DNA of 64,000 bases from Pseudomonas subflava (GTDB lineage: Bacteria; Pseudomonadota; Gammaproteobacteria; Pseudomonadales; Pseudomonadaceae). This document shows, one piece after another, positions 19,036 to 28,922 of this stretch; the stretch's first letter is position 1; each line of letters begins with the position of its first letter. Under the pieces are notes generated by a model. The model made no database searches and was not told the DNA's origin. It saw only the letters and a program-made list of their open reading frames with translations. Both the position numbers and the translations under genes were made by a program. The stretch is from NCBI RefSeq assembly GCF_023823685.1, contig NZ_JAMXBF010000001.1:434001-498000 (forward strand). Direction: 5' to 3'.

Positions 19036-20529
19036 TCAGCGGGGCTGAATGTCACCGGACTGCCAGCGGTTTTCGCTGTCATTGAGCGCCTGGGCAATAT
19101 CACTTAGCTGAGTCGACGGCAGCTCCTTGGGCAGCGGATCGAGACCGACGCTGGCGAACAGTTGGCCATAGCTGTTGCGCAGTTCTGCATAGGCTAGGTC
19201 CCGGCGCAGGTCGGCCTGCAGGGCGTTGAGTTCGCCCTGAATCAGCTCCAACTCGCCGATTCCCTGTGCCTTGTGGCGATTGCGCAGCTGATCGGCGATC
19301 TGACTGTCCAACTGGGCTAGCTCTTGACTGGTCTGGAACTGGCGCTGTGCCTCGTTGAAGTTGGCGTTGGCGACATACAGCTGCGCTAGCACCGCCATGG
19401 ACATGGCCTGGCGCCGCGCATCGGCTACTTCCTGCCCGGCCTTGGCGACATCGATGGCGGCAGGCGCGGACAGCACGTTGAACAGGTTCCAGGTCACCTT
19501 GACGCCATAGTCTGCCCAGCTCTGGTTCACCAGGAAACTGTTGCTGTCATAGTGCCCGCCGGCGGAGAACTCCAGGCCTGGTAGCAGGCGCAGCATGGCC
19601 TTGCGCGTTTCTGCTGCACTGATGCGAGCCTGATAGTCCTGCTCACGCAGTTCCGGGCGGTTGGCCAGCGCCACCTGGGCGAGGTGATCCATGTCGACCT
19701 TCAGCTCTGGCACCGAATAATCGTTGCTGGCGGCGAGGGTCAGATCGGTGCCCAGGGGCAGGTTGATGAGGGTGGCCAGTTCGGTCTTGGCCAGCGACAA
19801 GGCACTGCGCTGCTCTTCCAGCTGGCGGGTGGCCTCGATCAGCGCGCGCTGGTAGCTCAGCGCCTGGACCGGGTCACCGATGCGTTCGCTGCTCATGCGC
19901 TGGCTGCTGCTGCGCGCCTCGTCGACACGCGCCATCAGACTGTCGATCTGCTTCAGCAGGCGCTCGGCCGCCACGGCGCGCCAGTAAGCGGAGCGCACGT
20001 CCTGGATGATGGTGTGAACTACTTTGCGGCGGCGCTCCTGCACGATCAGGCGCTGGTCGCCCTGCTGCTTGGCGCTGACGTAGCTGACACCGAAGTCGAG
20101 TACGTTCCACACCATGGTCAGATCGGCCACGCCACGGTCGCGATCCTGCGAGGTGGACGGCTCCAGCGACTGGGTGCCGGTCTCGATGCTCTGGCTGCTG
20201 GAGGCGCTGACGTTGTTGCGGCCCGCATAACCGGCGGACAGCGCCATACGCGGCAGCATGTCGAAGGTGGCCAGGTCGACCTGGCGCTGGGCCATGGCTT
20301 CTTCCATGACCTTCAGGCGAGCTTCGAGGTTGTACTTCACCGCACGAGCCATGGCCTCGTGCAGGGTCAGTGGGCCGCTGAGGGGCTCCTGGTCCTTGAA
20401 CATGCTCTGCAGATCGCTCTGTGCCCGCTGCTCGCTGGTGCTGCGCTCGATAGGCTGGCTGGTGACGGCGCAACCGCTGATGGCCAGCGCGAGCAGGCTC
20501 ACGCCGAAGAGTTTCTGACTTTTATTCAT
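19036..20529 (-). CDS. TolC-family outer-membrane efflux lipoprotein
   Basis: A 497-residue protein with a lipoprotein signal (LAISGC, Cys20) followed by the TolC/OEP helical repeats: LTLHEAMARAVKYNLEARL near residue 55 and ALANRPELREQDYQARISAAE near 290 mark the two structural repeats. Predicted to be a trimeric channel-tunnel across the outer membrane. It is the last gene of the adhesin unit, 51 bp after the adhesin stop, followed by a strong terminator. Context says it is the outer-membrane exit for the giant adhesin, working with the HlyD-type adaptors upstream. No dedicated inner-membrane ABC or RND pump is linked on this strand. Confidence 0.88.
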   Translation of the reverse strand: MNKSQKLFGVSLLALAISGCAVTSQPIERSTSEQRAQSDLQSMFKDQEPLSGPLTLHEAMARAVKYNLEARLKVMEEAMAQRQVDLATFDMLPRMALSAGYAGRNNVSASSSQSIETGTQSLEPSTSQDRDRGVADLTMVWNVLDFGVSYVSAKQQGDQRLIVQERRRKVVHTIIQDVRSAYWRAVAAERLLKQIDSLMARVDEARSSSQRMSSERIGDPVQALSYQRALIEATRQLEEQRSALSLAKTELATLINLPLGTDLTLAASNDYSVPELKVDMDHLAQVALANRPELREQDYQARISAAETRKAMLRLLPGLEFSAGGHYDSNSFLVNQSWADYGVKVTWNLFNVLSAPAAIDVAKAGQEVADARRQAMSMAVLAQLYVANANFNEAQRQFQTSQELAQLDSQIADQLRNRHKAQGIGELELIQGELNALQADLRRDLAYAELRNSYGQLFASVGLDPLPKELPSTQLSDIAQALNDSENRWQSGDIQPR

Positions 20530-20580
20530 CCTTGGGCCGCCCCCTAAAAACGGCTTAAATTTGCAGCTTTATTGTTTGTT

Positions 20581-23500
20581 TCAGCTAGCAGCGTCGGCAT
20601 TGCCGATCTGGCTGAAGGCCGAGACCAGTGTGCGCAACTGAGCTTGTTCGTTCTCGTGCAGATCATGCAGCTGCTGACCCAGAGATGGTGCGCCGAAGAC
20701 TGCACTTCCCCCACGCTCGCCGCCGAAGCCACTGCTCCATTTCTTTCCATCGAAGACTTTCAGCGGCTCCGACTCCTGCAGAGCGTCCTGGCCGAAGATG
20801 TTGGATAGCGAGCTGGAACCGAAGAGCCCGCCATCGCCGCCACCAAAGCCGAGGAAACCGTTGCCTGAGCCATCACCGCCGATATCGCTGGAGTTGCTCG
20901 CGAATACCTGGGCGAGGAAGCTGGGTGCCAGCGCTCCCTGGGTGATAAAGATATTGCCCAGAGTCGAGATGCCGCTGCCCAGCGTAGGCGCCTCAAACAA
21001 CGGTGGAGGCAACAGCGGAGACATGGTTGGCGCCTGAGATGCCGCCGGCAGCAGCGGTTGGATCGGTGGCGCTTGAGTAGGTTGTGCGGTTACGGGTGGA
21101 TAGGCCATGAACTCTGGATCACCGCCTTGGGCAATTGTCGTGACCGTGTAGGCATTGGAGCTGATCAGCTGATTGCCCGTGTTACCAGCGAGATCCGTCA
21201 CAGTGTCGGTATTGAGCGTGATCAGATTGTTTGTGTTGTTGATATTGGTGAACGGTGTCAGCACCGCCGTCCAGGTAATGCCACCGTCGTTGCTGCTCAA
21301 GTTGCTCAAGGTGCCATTGGCGACGGTGAAGTCCGCGACAGTCAGGCCAGTGATGACCTCGCTGAAGGTGATGGTGACAGTCGATGTTTCGCCAGCGATC
21401 AGTGCCGTGTCGCTGACGACAATGCTGGCTGTCGGACGTAGGGTGTCGATGGCATAGCTGTTTGAGGTGGTTGTGCCAACTCCGGCATTGCCAGCAGCGT
21501 CTTGTACGCCTGCGTTATTCAGCGTGATGCTGTTGGCCGCATTTTCGACGTTGAGAGTCGGTGTGAAGGCGGCCGTCCAGGTGATGCTACCGTCGTTGCT
21601 GCTCAAGTTGCTCAAGGTGCCATTGGCGACGGTGAAGTCTGCAGCCGTAAGCCCGGTAACGGCCTCGTTGAAGGTGATGATCACCGTTGATGTTTCGCCG
21701 GCAGTGAGCTCTGTATCACTCACGACAATGCTGGCAGTTGGCGGCAGATGATCGATGGCGTAGTTGTTGGAGTCAGTGTTGCCGCTGCCGATATTGCCAG
21801 CGAGGTCCTGTAATCCGGCGTTATTTAAAGTGATCACGTTGCTGACGTCATTGACGTTGGCCGTTGGCGTCAGGGTGGCGGTCCAAGTGATGCCGCCATC
21901 GGACGAGCTCAGTCCGCTGAGCGTACCGTTGGCGACTGCAAAGTCGGCGGTAGTCAAGCCGGTGACGGCCTCGTTGAAGGTGATGGTGACGGTAGTGGTT
22001 TCGCCGGCGGCCAAGACGTTATCGGCCACGCTGATCGTAGCGGTGGGAGGTGCTGCATCGATCCTCACGCTACTGGTGGTCCCGACACCATTCAGCGTCG
22101 TGACGGCATCGTTGCCGACGCCATCCTTCAGCGTGCCGCCATTGATCTGGATGGTGCTGCCCACACTGATGCCGTTGCTGTCATTCTGGCCACTCGCGAC
22201 GGTGAGGCGGAACACCAGTGCGCTTGTGCCCGAGCCGGACAGGTAGCTGGCATAGACGGTACCGCCGGTATCGAGCGTGATGGCGAGACGCGGCGTGCCG
22301 CCGCTAGTGTCGACGGTGATGTTCTCGCTAAAGTTGACGGTGAAGTCGAGGTTCTGGCCGGCCACATAGGTGCCGTTGGCGGGCACGCTGACCGAGCTGA
22401 CGACAGGTGCTACGCCATCGATCACCAGCGCGGCATTGGCGCCCAGACTATCCGCCGCACCGGACAAGGGCAGGGTGTTGAAGGCCGGGTTGCCAAGGCT
22501 GACGCTGTCGATGGTGGCGCCATTGAGCGACAGCGCGTTGGTGCCGATGTAGTCGAGGTCGGCGCTGTGGTCGCCAGCCTGCACCACATAGGCGAAGGTG
22601 AGCGTGCTGCTGCCGCTGCCGCCCACGTAGACGGCATTGCGGTCGATGGCGCCGGTTTCCAGCAGCAAGGTCGGCGTGCCGCCGCTGACGTTGACGGCCT
22701 GGTCGAAGGTGACGGTGATATTGACGGTCTCGCCGACCTTGTAGCTGCCGTTGGCGCTGCTGCTGGCCACGCTGATGATCCCCGGGTTCGGTTGGGCCAC
22801 GTTGATCAGGATGGTGTCGGTATCGGTCTGGCCACCGCCGCTGCCCGATTGGCCGAGATCGTTGGTGGTGATTTGCACCGAGGCGGGGCCGTAGTAGCCA
22901 CCGGTGGGGGCGAACGACAGACCGGCCAGGGCGTTGTTGATGGCGCTGAGGTTGCCTTCGAACACCATGGTGCCGTCGCCGGTGCCGTTGCCGACCAGGA
23001 AGCTCAAGCCGCTGAGGCTGCCCAGGGTGAGTAGGCCGTTGCTGGCGGTGAGGGTGACGCGTATCGTGCCGCCGCCGACGTCCACGTCTGTGATCGACAG
23101 CGCGTTGCCGTTGCCGGTGCTGAACACCAGGGTGCCGTCCTGCAACACGCTCTGGGTGCCTGGCACGCTGTTGACCGGGGCGTCGTTGACGGTGGTGACG
23201 GTAAGGGTGACGGTGGTGTGGTCGGTCTGGCTGCCGCCGCTGCCGGTGTTGCCGCCGTCGTCGATGGTCACGTCGAGCGCCACGTTGCCGGTGGCGTTGA
23301 CGGCGGTGGTGTAGCTGACCGCGCCGCCGGTGACGAAGGCATTGATGTCGGACAGCGTGCCGCTGAGGCTGAGCGTGCCGGTGCCCGAGCCGAGCACGGT
23401 GACGCCGGACGCGCCGGTGGCGCTGAGGGTGCCGCTGCCCGGCGCGACGCTGAACTGCACGCTCACCGTGCCCGAGCCGGCGTCGACGTCGCTGAAGCTG

Positions 23501-26500
23501 ATGCCGCTCAGCGCGGTGGTCACGTCCTCGGTGACGGCGATGGACGGGGGCGCGCTGACGTGCGGTGCATCGTTGATCGGGGTGATGGCGATGGTGACTG
23601 TGCCGCTGCCGGTCTGCGCTGCGCCGCCGGATTGGCCGCCGTCGTCGATGCCGGCGGTGAGGGTGACGCTGGCGGTGCTGTTGGCCGCACCCAGGAACTG
23701 CACGGCGCCGCCGGCGATGAAGGCGTTGATGTTGGCGATCGAGCCCGACAGCGTCAGCGCGCTGGCGGTGCCGCCGATGGTGACGCCGCCGCCGCTGGTG
23801 GCGGACAGCGTGCCACTGCCGACCGACAGGGTGACGGTGACACTGGCGCTGCCGGCGTCCGCGTCGGCAAAGCTGATGCCTGTGATGGCGGTGGCGGTGT
23901 CCTCGGCTGCGGTCAGGCTGGCTGGCATCGACACGGTCGGCGCGTCATTGGTGGCAGCGATGGTGACGGTGCGGTTGGCGCCGCTGCTGTCGCTGTTGCC
24001 GTCGTTGACCTTGAAGGTGATGGTGCGGTCGAGGCTCGATGGGATATCCGAGCTGTTGCTGTAGGTGACGCTGCGCAGCGCGGCCTGCCATTGCGCGGCG
24101 GAAGCGCCCGCGGCCGAGCTCAGCGTCAGGATGCCGGTGCCGCTGTCGTAGCTGGCGACGATGTCGCCCATAGTGGCCGGATTGTTGGTGAAGGCCAGCA
24201 CGTCCTGACTGCCGAGGAAGTTGCCGCTGATCGCCACCGTAGCGCTGGAGAGCTGCGGCGAATCGCTGTCGGACACGGTGAGGCTGCTGTCGATCACTAC
24301 CGGGGTCGAGGTCACGTTGTTGCCTTCGACGAAGGCGGCGCTGCCGCCGCTGGCGGTGACCACCGGCGCGTCATCGATGGCGGTGACGGTCAGGGTGGCG
24401 GTATCGCTGGCGGCCGAGAACGGATTGGCGCCGCCGGTGGCGCTGGCGTCGACCTTGGTGCCCTGCTGGCCGGCGGTGGTGCCGCTCTGATCCCAGGCGT
24501 GGTAGGTCAGGCTAACGTTGCCGCCGTTGATGCCATCGGGCACGAAGCGTACCCGGTCGCCGCTGCGCAGCAGCAGCGCGGAGGCGTCGGAGACCGCTCC
24601 GACGTTCTGCCAGCTAGCGCCGCCGTTGGTGCTGTATTGCCAGGTGCCGGTACCGGAGGTCAGGCCGGTGAGGGCGATGCCCTGCACCGCGCTGGTGTCC
24701 GCATCGGTGACATGGCCGGTCAGGAAGCTGGACACCGCCACGCCGGGGTTGTTGGTGTCGGAGTCGGTCAGGCCGGTCAGCGTCGGGCCGACCGGGGTCA
24801 GCACCGGGGCGTCATTGACGCTGCTGACGGTGAGCGAAGCCTGCGCGGTGCCGCTGGAGTACGCGGCGCTGCCGCCGTTGGTGCTGGTATCGGCGGTACT
24901 GCGTATGCCGTTGCTGGAGGCGGTGCCGGCGCTCTGGTCCCAAGCGCGGAAGGTGAGGCCGGCCGCGCTGCCGTTGGCGCCATCCGGCACGAAGCGCAAC
25001 TGGGTGGTACTGGATAGCAGCAGCGCGGCGCTGTTGGAGACGGCACCGACGCCGGTCCAGGTGACACCATCGGTGGAGTATTCCCAGGCGCCGCCGCCGC
25101 TGCTGCCGGTGATGGCGATGCCGCTGGCGGGGCCGTCCGGGTCGGCGTGGGTGGCGCTGCCCAGCAGGGTGGCGACGGTGACGGCGGACGAGGTGGCGTC
25201 TTCGCTGGTGCCGGCCCAGGTGTAAGGGCCGCCGGACAGCGTGGGCGCGTCGTTGACGCCGGTGAGGGCCACTTGCGCGGTGACCGCCGTGGAGGTGGCG
25301 CCGCCACTGTCGGTGACGGTGAAGTTGATCTGGCGGGTGGCGTCGGTGCCGCCGGCGGTGGGGTCGTCCGAGGTCGAGGAATAGGTGATCGAGCGCAGCG
25401 CGGCCTGCAACGAGGCCAGCGAGCCGCCACCGCTCAGTGTCAGCACGCCGGTGCCGCTGTCGTAGCTGACGGTGAAGCCGTTGGGTGCGCCGACGGACAG
25501 CACGTCGCCGGCACGGAAGTCGCTGACGGTGACGGTGGCGCCCTGGAAGGTGGTGCTGTCCACGTCGGCGAGCGTCAGGCTGCCGCTGAGCACGACAGCG
25601 CTGCCGCCCTCGGTGTAGCTGGTGTTGCTGTTGGCCGGGCTGAGCGTCGGCGCGTCGTTCACCGCCACCACGGTGACGGTGACGGTGTTGGTGGTGGCGG
25701 TGTAGCTGTCGCCGTCGTAGACGGTGACGCTCAGGGTGCGCGCCGACGCGGTGGGGTTGTCGACGTTGCTGTTGTCGTACACCAAGTTGTGCAGCAGCGC
25801 TTCGACTGCGGCCGGCGTGGCCGAGGCCGAGTTGAAGGTGATCACCAAATCGTTGCTGCCGCTGCCGCCGGTGAAGGTGCCGATGGCGACGCCACCATAG
25901 GTGATGGTGCTGCCGCTGACGCCGATTTGCCCGGCGCCGGTGCCCTGGTTGCGGATCGACAGCAGGTCTTCGGTGGTGACGCGGTTGGTGGTGATCGACA
26001 CCCGCACGCTGCCGCCGTTGAAATCGGCTGAGTCGCCGTCCGACACCGTGGCATTGCTGCCCAGGTCGATCAGCCGGGCGCTGTCGCCCTCGGTGAAGGT
26101 GACGCTGTCGCCTTGCAGACCGCCTAGCACGGACGGAGCATTGGGCACGTAGCTGGTATTGAGTGCGCCGCCGTCGTTGTATATGCCGGTGACTGCGGCG
26201 GGGCTAGCGCCAGGCGAGCCGGTGCCCAGTTCCTGACCGCCGGCGCCACTGCCGGCACCGTTGTTGGTCATGGCCGCGTTGTTGGCCGCAGTGATATTGA
26301 AAGTGCCTTTGTTCCACACTGCGCCGACGCCACGCCCACCTTCGCCGCCGTTCTGGTTGCCCAGCGAGCCGCCAGCGCCGCCACCCCCGCCGCCGCCGCC
26401 GGCGCCGAGGTTGTTACTGATGATCGAGTTGCCGATGACGTTGATGGTGCCGCCGACCGCGTTGTAGAGGCCGCCTGCCGCGGAGCCGCCTCGGCCGCCC

Positions 26501-27957
26501 GTCGCGTCGGTGCCCAGGCCGCCGCCGCCGCCGCCGATGCTGATGCTGCCGTTGGTGGCGGTGCCGCCCGTGCCACCGGTGGAGTAGCCCAGGTAGCTGC
26601 CGCCGGCGCCGCCGACGCCGGTACCGCCCTGGCCGCCCATGCCGGGGAAGGCGCTATCGGCGCCGCCACGGCCACCCTGGTTGGCGCTGCCGCTGCCTCC
26701 CAGATTGTTGGAGACGCCCGATTCGCCGCCGCGGCCGCCGATGCCGCCGCCCAGCGCGCCGCCGCCGCCCCCGCCCCCGCCGTCATAGGCGAAGTTGCCG
26801 CCGCCGCCACCGCCGCCGGCCGCTGCGTTGGCGGTGATCGAGGTGTTGAGGAGGGTGAGCGTGCCGGCGTTCCAAATGCCGCCACCGAGGGCGTTGGCGG
26901 CGGCCAAGCCGTTGCCGGCATCGCTGCCGTCGCCAGATACCAGGCCACGGGTGATCACCAAACCGTCGAGCATCACGTTGCTGCCGGCCTGCACCTGGAG
27001 CACCCGACTGCGGTAATTGGCGTCCAGGGTCACGTCGGCGACGCCGTCATTGTTGAGGTCGCCATCGATGGTCAGGTTCTTGTTGATCACCAACTGGCCC
27101 GAGGTCAGGCCAACGGTCATGCCGCTGTTGAAGGTGATGGTGTCGCCGGTGGTGGCTGCGGCGATCTGGTTGCGCAGGGTGCCGGCGCCGGTGTCGGCGT
27201 TACTGGTGACGGTAATGGTAGCCAGGTTGTACTGATAGCCGCGCTCGGCCTGGGCCGACAGCACCGAGGTGCTTTCGATGCTGCCGCGCGTGACTTCCAG
27301 CACCCAGTCGCTGCCGGCGCCGGTGCGGTTGCTGGACGCGGCGATGTCGCGTCCGGTGCTGATGGCCAGTGCATCGACGAAGGCCAGCCCTCGTTCGCCG
27401 TCGGCGGTATTGCAGGCGTAGATCAGGATGTCGCCGCCCTGCGCCATGTTGCTGCCGAGGCGCGCGAGGTTGTCAGAGTAACTGTTGATGTTCTCCGCGG
27501 AGAGGTAGCTGCTGCCCAGCCACAGGTCGCCGCTGTAACCGTGGGCCAGGATCTGCACCGAGGCAGCTCCGGCGTGCTCGGCAAGATAGGCACTCATCTG
27601 GGCCAGGCCGTCTTGGTCGGCGCGCAGATAAACCACCTCGGTGCCGGGCTTGAGGTCGGCGACCAATCCGCTGGCGTCCTTCACGCGGGCATCGATGAAC
27701 AGGACGTTGCGTGTGCCGGGTGTGTCTTGCGAGGGCGCAGCCGCTGCCGCGGCTTGGCCATAGTCGGAGCTGTCCGTGGTGGGGGTTGAATGGGCAGAAG
27801 AGTCCTTGGGCGCAGCTTCGGCGGCTTGAGTCGCGGTGGCAACGGCAGCGCCGTCGAACATGACGCGTGGTTCAAGTGCTTGCATTAGAGGCGAGCGGGC
27901 TTGGGTGCGCTTATTGTCGTGGGCAGTTTTTGTTGTCTTAAGCTTGTTCCACCACAT
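20581..27957 (-). CDS. Giant repetitive adhesin with LEPR leader and DUF4347
   Basis: A 2,458-residue surface-protein candidate. Order: basic leader MWWNKLKTTK, then ALEPRVMFDGA (28-37); DUF4347 (about 84-245; SVQILAHGYSGD and GDILIYACNTADG); a parallel beta-helix-like segment (GTLRNQI, DTITFNSG); a very glycine-rich stretch (about 375-600); about eight Ig/cadherin-like modules, several ended by VNDAP; three near-identical C-terminal Ig-like repeats of about 101-102 residues; a proline-rich linker; and a tail ending NADAAS. There is no Sec signal, C-terminal RTX nonapeptide block, LPxTG or autotransporter barrel. The start at 27957 has AGGGGA seven bases upstream; ATG 27975 is an alternative. 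Family knowledge suggests adhesion or biofilm. Secretion probably uses the linked HlyD/M50/TolC proteins (inference). Confidence 0.88.
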   Translation of the reverse strand: MWWNKLKTTKTAHDNKRTQARSPLMQALEPRVMFDGAAVATATQAAEAAPKDSSAHSTPTTDSSDYGQAAAAAAPSQDTPGTRNVLFIDARVKDASGLVADLKPGTEVVYLRADQDGLAQMSAYLAEHAGAASVQILAHGYSGDLWLGSSYLSAENINSYSDNLARLGSNMAQGGDILIYACNTADGERGLAFVDALAISTGRDIAASSNRTGAGSDWVLEVTRGSIESTSVLSAQAERGYQYNLATITVTSNADTGAGTLRNQIAAATTGDTITFNSGMTVGLTSGQLVINKNLTIDGDLNNDGVADVTLDANYRSRVLQVQAGSNVMLDGLVITRGLVSGDGSDAGNGLAAANALGGGIWNAGTLTLLNTSITANAAAGGGGGGGNFAYDGGGGGGGGALGGGIGGRGGESGVSNNLGGSGSANQGGRGGADSAFPGMGGQGGTGVGGAGGSYLGYSTGGTGGTATNGSISIGGGGGGLGTDATGGRGGSAAGGLYNAVGGTINVIGNSIISNNLGAGGGGGGGGAGGSLGNQNGGEGGRGVGAVWNKGTFNITAANNAAMTNNGAGSGAGGQELGTGSPGASPAAVTGIYNDGGALNTSYVPNAPSVLGGLQGDSVTFTEGDSARLIDLGSNATVSDGDSADFNGGSVRVSITTNRVTTEDLLSIRNQGTGAGQIGVSGSTITYGGVAIGTFTGGSGSNDLVITFNSASATPAAVEALLHNLVYDNSNVDNPTASARTLSVTVYDGDSYTATTNTVTVTVVAVNDAPTLSPANSNTSYTEGGSAVVLSGSLTLADVDSTTFQGATVTVSDFRAGDVLSVGAPNGFTVSYDSGTGVLTLSGGGSLASLQAALRSITYSSTSDDPTAGGTDATRQINFTVTDSGGATSTAVTAQVALTGVNDAPTLSGGPYTWAGTSEDATSSAVTVATLLGSATHADPDGPASGIAITGSSGGGAWEYSTDGVTWTGVGAVSNSAALLLSSTTQLRFVPDGANGSAAGLTFRAWDQSAGTASSNGIRSTADTSTNGGSAAYSSGTAQASLTVSSVNDAPVLTPVGPTLTGLTDSDTNNPGVAVSSFLTGHVTDADTSAVQGIALTGLTSGTGTWQYSTNGGASWQNVGAVSDASALLLRSGDRVRFVPDGINGGNVSLTYHAWDQSGTTAGQQGTKVDASATGGANPFSAASDTATLTVTAIDDAPVVTASGGSAAFVEGNNVTSTPVVIDSSLTVSDSDSPQLSSATVAISGNFLGSQDVLAFTNNPATMGDIVASYDSGTGILTLSSAAGASAAQWQAALRSVTYSNSSDIPSSLDRTITFKVNDGNSDSSGANRTVTIAATNDAPTVSMPASLTAAEDTATAITGISFADADAGSASVTVTLSVGSGTLSATSGGGVTIGGTASALTLSGSIANINAFIAGGAVQFLGAANSTASVTLTAGIDDGGQSGGAAQTGSGTVTIAITPINDAPHVSAPPSIAVTEDVTTALSGISFSDVDAGSGTVSVQFSVAPGSGTLSATGASGVTVLGSGTGTLSLSGTLSDINAFVTGGAVSYTTAVNATGNVALDVTIDDGGNTGSGGSQTDHTTVTLTVTTVNDAPVNSVPGTQSVLQDGTLVFSTGNGNALSITDVDVGGGTIRVTLTASNGLLTLGSLSGLSFLVGNGTGDGTMVFEGNLSAINNALAGLSFAPTGGYYGPASVQITTNDLGQSGSGGGQTDTDTILINVAQPNPGIISVASSSANGSYKVGETVNITVTFDQAVNVSGGTPTLLLETGAIDRNAVYVGGSGSSTLTFAYVVQAGDHSADLDYIGTNALSLNGATIDSVSLGNPAFNTLPLSGAADSLGANAALVIDGVAPVVSSVSVPANGTYVAGQNLDFTVNFSENITVDTSGGTPRLAITLDTGGTVYASYLSGSGTSALVFRLTVASGQNDSNGISVGSTIQINGGTLKDGVGNDAVTTLNGVGTTSSVRIDAAPPTATISVADNVLAAGETTTVTITFNEAVTGLTTADFAVANGTLSGLSSSDGGITWTATLTPTANVNDVSNVITLNNAGLQDLAGNIGSGNTDSNNYAIDHLPPTASIVVSDTELTAGETSTVIITFNEAVTGLTAADFTVANGTLSNLSSNDGSITWTAAFTPTLNVENAANSITLNNAGVQDAAGNAGVGTTTSNSYAIDTLRPTASIVVSDTALIAGETSTVTITFSEVITGLTVADFTVANGTLSNLSSNDGGITWTAVLTPFTNINNTNNLITLNTDTVTDLAGNTGNQLISSNAYTVTTIAQGGDPEFMAYPPVTAQPTQAPPIQPLLPAASQAPTMSPLLPPPLFEAPTLGSGISTLGNIFITQGALAPSFLAQVFASNSSDIGGDGSGNGFLGFGGGDGGLFGSSSLSNIFGQDALQESEPLKVFDGKKWSSGFGGERGGSAVFGAPSLGQQLHDLHENEQAQLRTLVSAFSQIGNADAAS
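21200..22060 (-). repeat. Three tandem ~303-306-bp coding repeats in the adhesin 3' region
   Basis: The segment around 21284 (CCGTCGTTGCTGCTCAAG) recurs almost unchanged at 21590, and a diverged copy lies around 21893. The spacing corresponds to 102 and 101 codons. They encode Ig-like units with the shared core TSTVTITFNEAVTGLT and VANGTLSNLSS. The first two copies are near-identical over tens of bases and so could recombine. Confidence 0.75.
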
Positions 27958-28037
27958 GCTTCTATCCCCTGACATGCGACCGCCTTGGCGGCATTTACCG
28001 CCTGATCGTTCCCGGCGGCCTGAAATTTCTGGCGTGT

Positions 28038-28889
28038 CTATGCCGTCGCAACGACTGCTTTTTGTTCCTGATTTCGCCGGATGACGCTGGCGGTGCTCGC
28101 TGAACCATCTTCCCAGAATGACAATTTGGAATACTGCTCGAACAAGTCAGGCGGTAGTACGGTGTTTCGTGCCTGCGGCGTCACTTGTGGTCTTACTCGA
28201 TGCAACCCACTGACCCCCAGAGCCTGATCGAACTCCGGAGCGTCGTAGTGCAGGTTATTGAAGTCGTGCTCAAACCACTGTTCGCCAATGAAAGCGTATA
28301 TGAGCCGTAGCACCTGTTCGGGTGCACGAACCAGCAGGTCGTAATCCACCAGCAGCAAAGAGTCTGCATGTTCGCCGTAATAGGCTTCCTTCAGCGCAGC
28401 CCAAGCGAAGCCCACCAACCGGTTGCGCTGCGCGAGGGTATCTACTCGGCTGTAGACGGTATTGCGCTCTGCGTCGTCCACGAACAGCTTGGTATTCTCG
28501 TAAGGATTGGCACGGTACAACCGCTCGATGCTATCCATTACCCAGGCCACGTTGCGTACACAGGCGATTACCTTGGCCTGTGGGAAAAGATCATGCAGAG
28601 CCGGCAGGCGTGAGCACCACTGTCGATTGGTGTCGAATATCACCGGTTGTTGGCAATCGGCGTAGTAGTTGTCGAACAGCCCCTTTAGCAGTCGGCGCCG
28701 CTGCTCCCGGTCGATCACTGCGCCGAACTCACTACCGGCGCTACATTGCGCCAGCACGGCACTGAACAGCGTGCCTATTGGGCTGGTCATGCCTGCTTGG
28801 AAGCGTGGATTTTGTAAGAGCAACGCTGACAGTAGCGTCGAGCCCGAACGCGGCAATCCAGAGATGAAGTGGTAGTTGGCTGCTGACAT
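28038..28889 (-). CDS. PAPS-dependent sulfotransferase family protein
   Basis: A 283-residue protein (293 if the ATG at 28919 is used). The 5'-phosphosulfate loop is ISGLPRSGSTLLSALL near residue 10, and the 3'-phosphate motif is probably VIACVRNVAWVMDSIERL near 115. LLLVDYDLLVRAPEQVLRLIY is also typical of the family. It would transfer sulfate from PAPS to a hydroxyl, possibly tyrosine, as in the tyrosylprotein sulfotransferase-like branch, or to a sugar. It sits between the M50-HlyD gene and the adhesin, 80 bp from the adhesin start, so the adhesin or a surface glycan is the likely acceptor (inference). Confidence 0.85.
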   Translation of the reverse strand: MSAANYHFISGLPRSGSTLLSALLLQNPRFQAGMTSPIGTLFSAVLAQCSAGSEFGAVIDREQRRRLLKGLFDNYYADCQQPVIFDTNRQWCSRLPALHDLFPQAKVIACVRNVAWVMDSIERLYRANPYENTKLFVDDAERNTVYSRVDTLAQRNRLVGFAWAALKEAYYGEHADSLLLVDYDLLVRAPEQVLRLIYAFIGEQWFEHDFNNLHYDAPEFDQALGVSGLHRVRPQVTPQARNTVLPPDLFEQYSKLSFWEDGSASTASVIRRNQEQKAVVATA

Positions 28890-28922
28890 ACCTGGGCTTC
28901 GTGGGATGGGGGCTGGCATGCG

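Noticed and set aside
23218..25017. 599-codon plus-strand frame within the adhesin gene
   Set aside because: Antisense shadow of repetitive GC-rich coding DNA, with low-complexity Gly/Ala/Val product.
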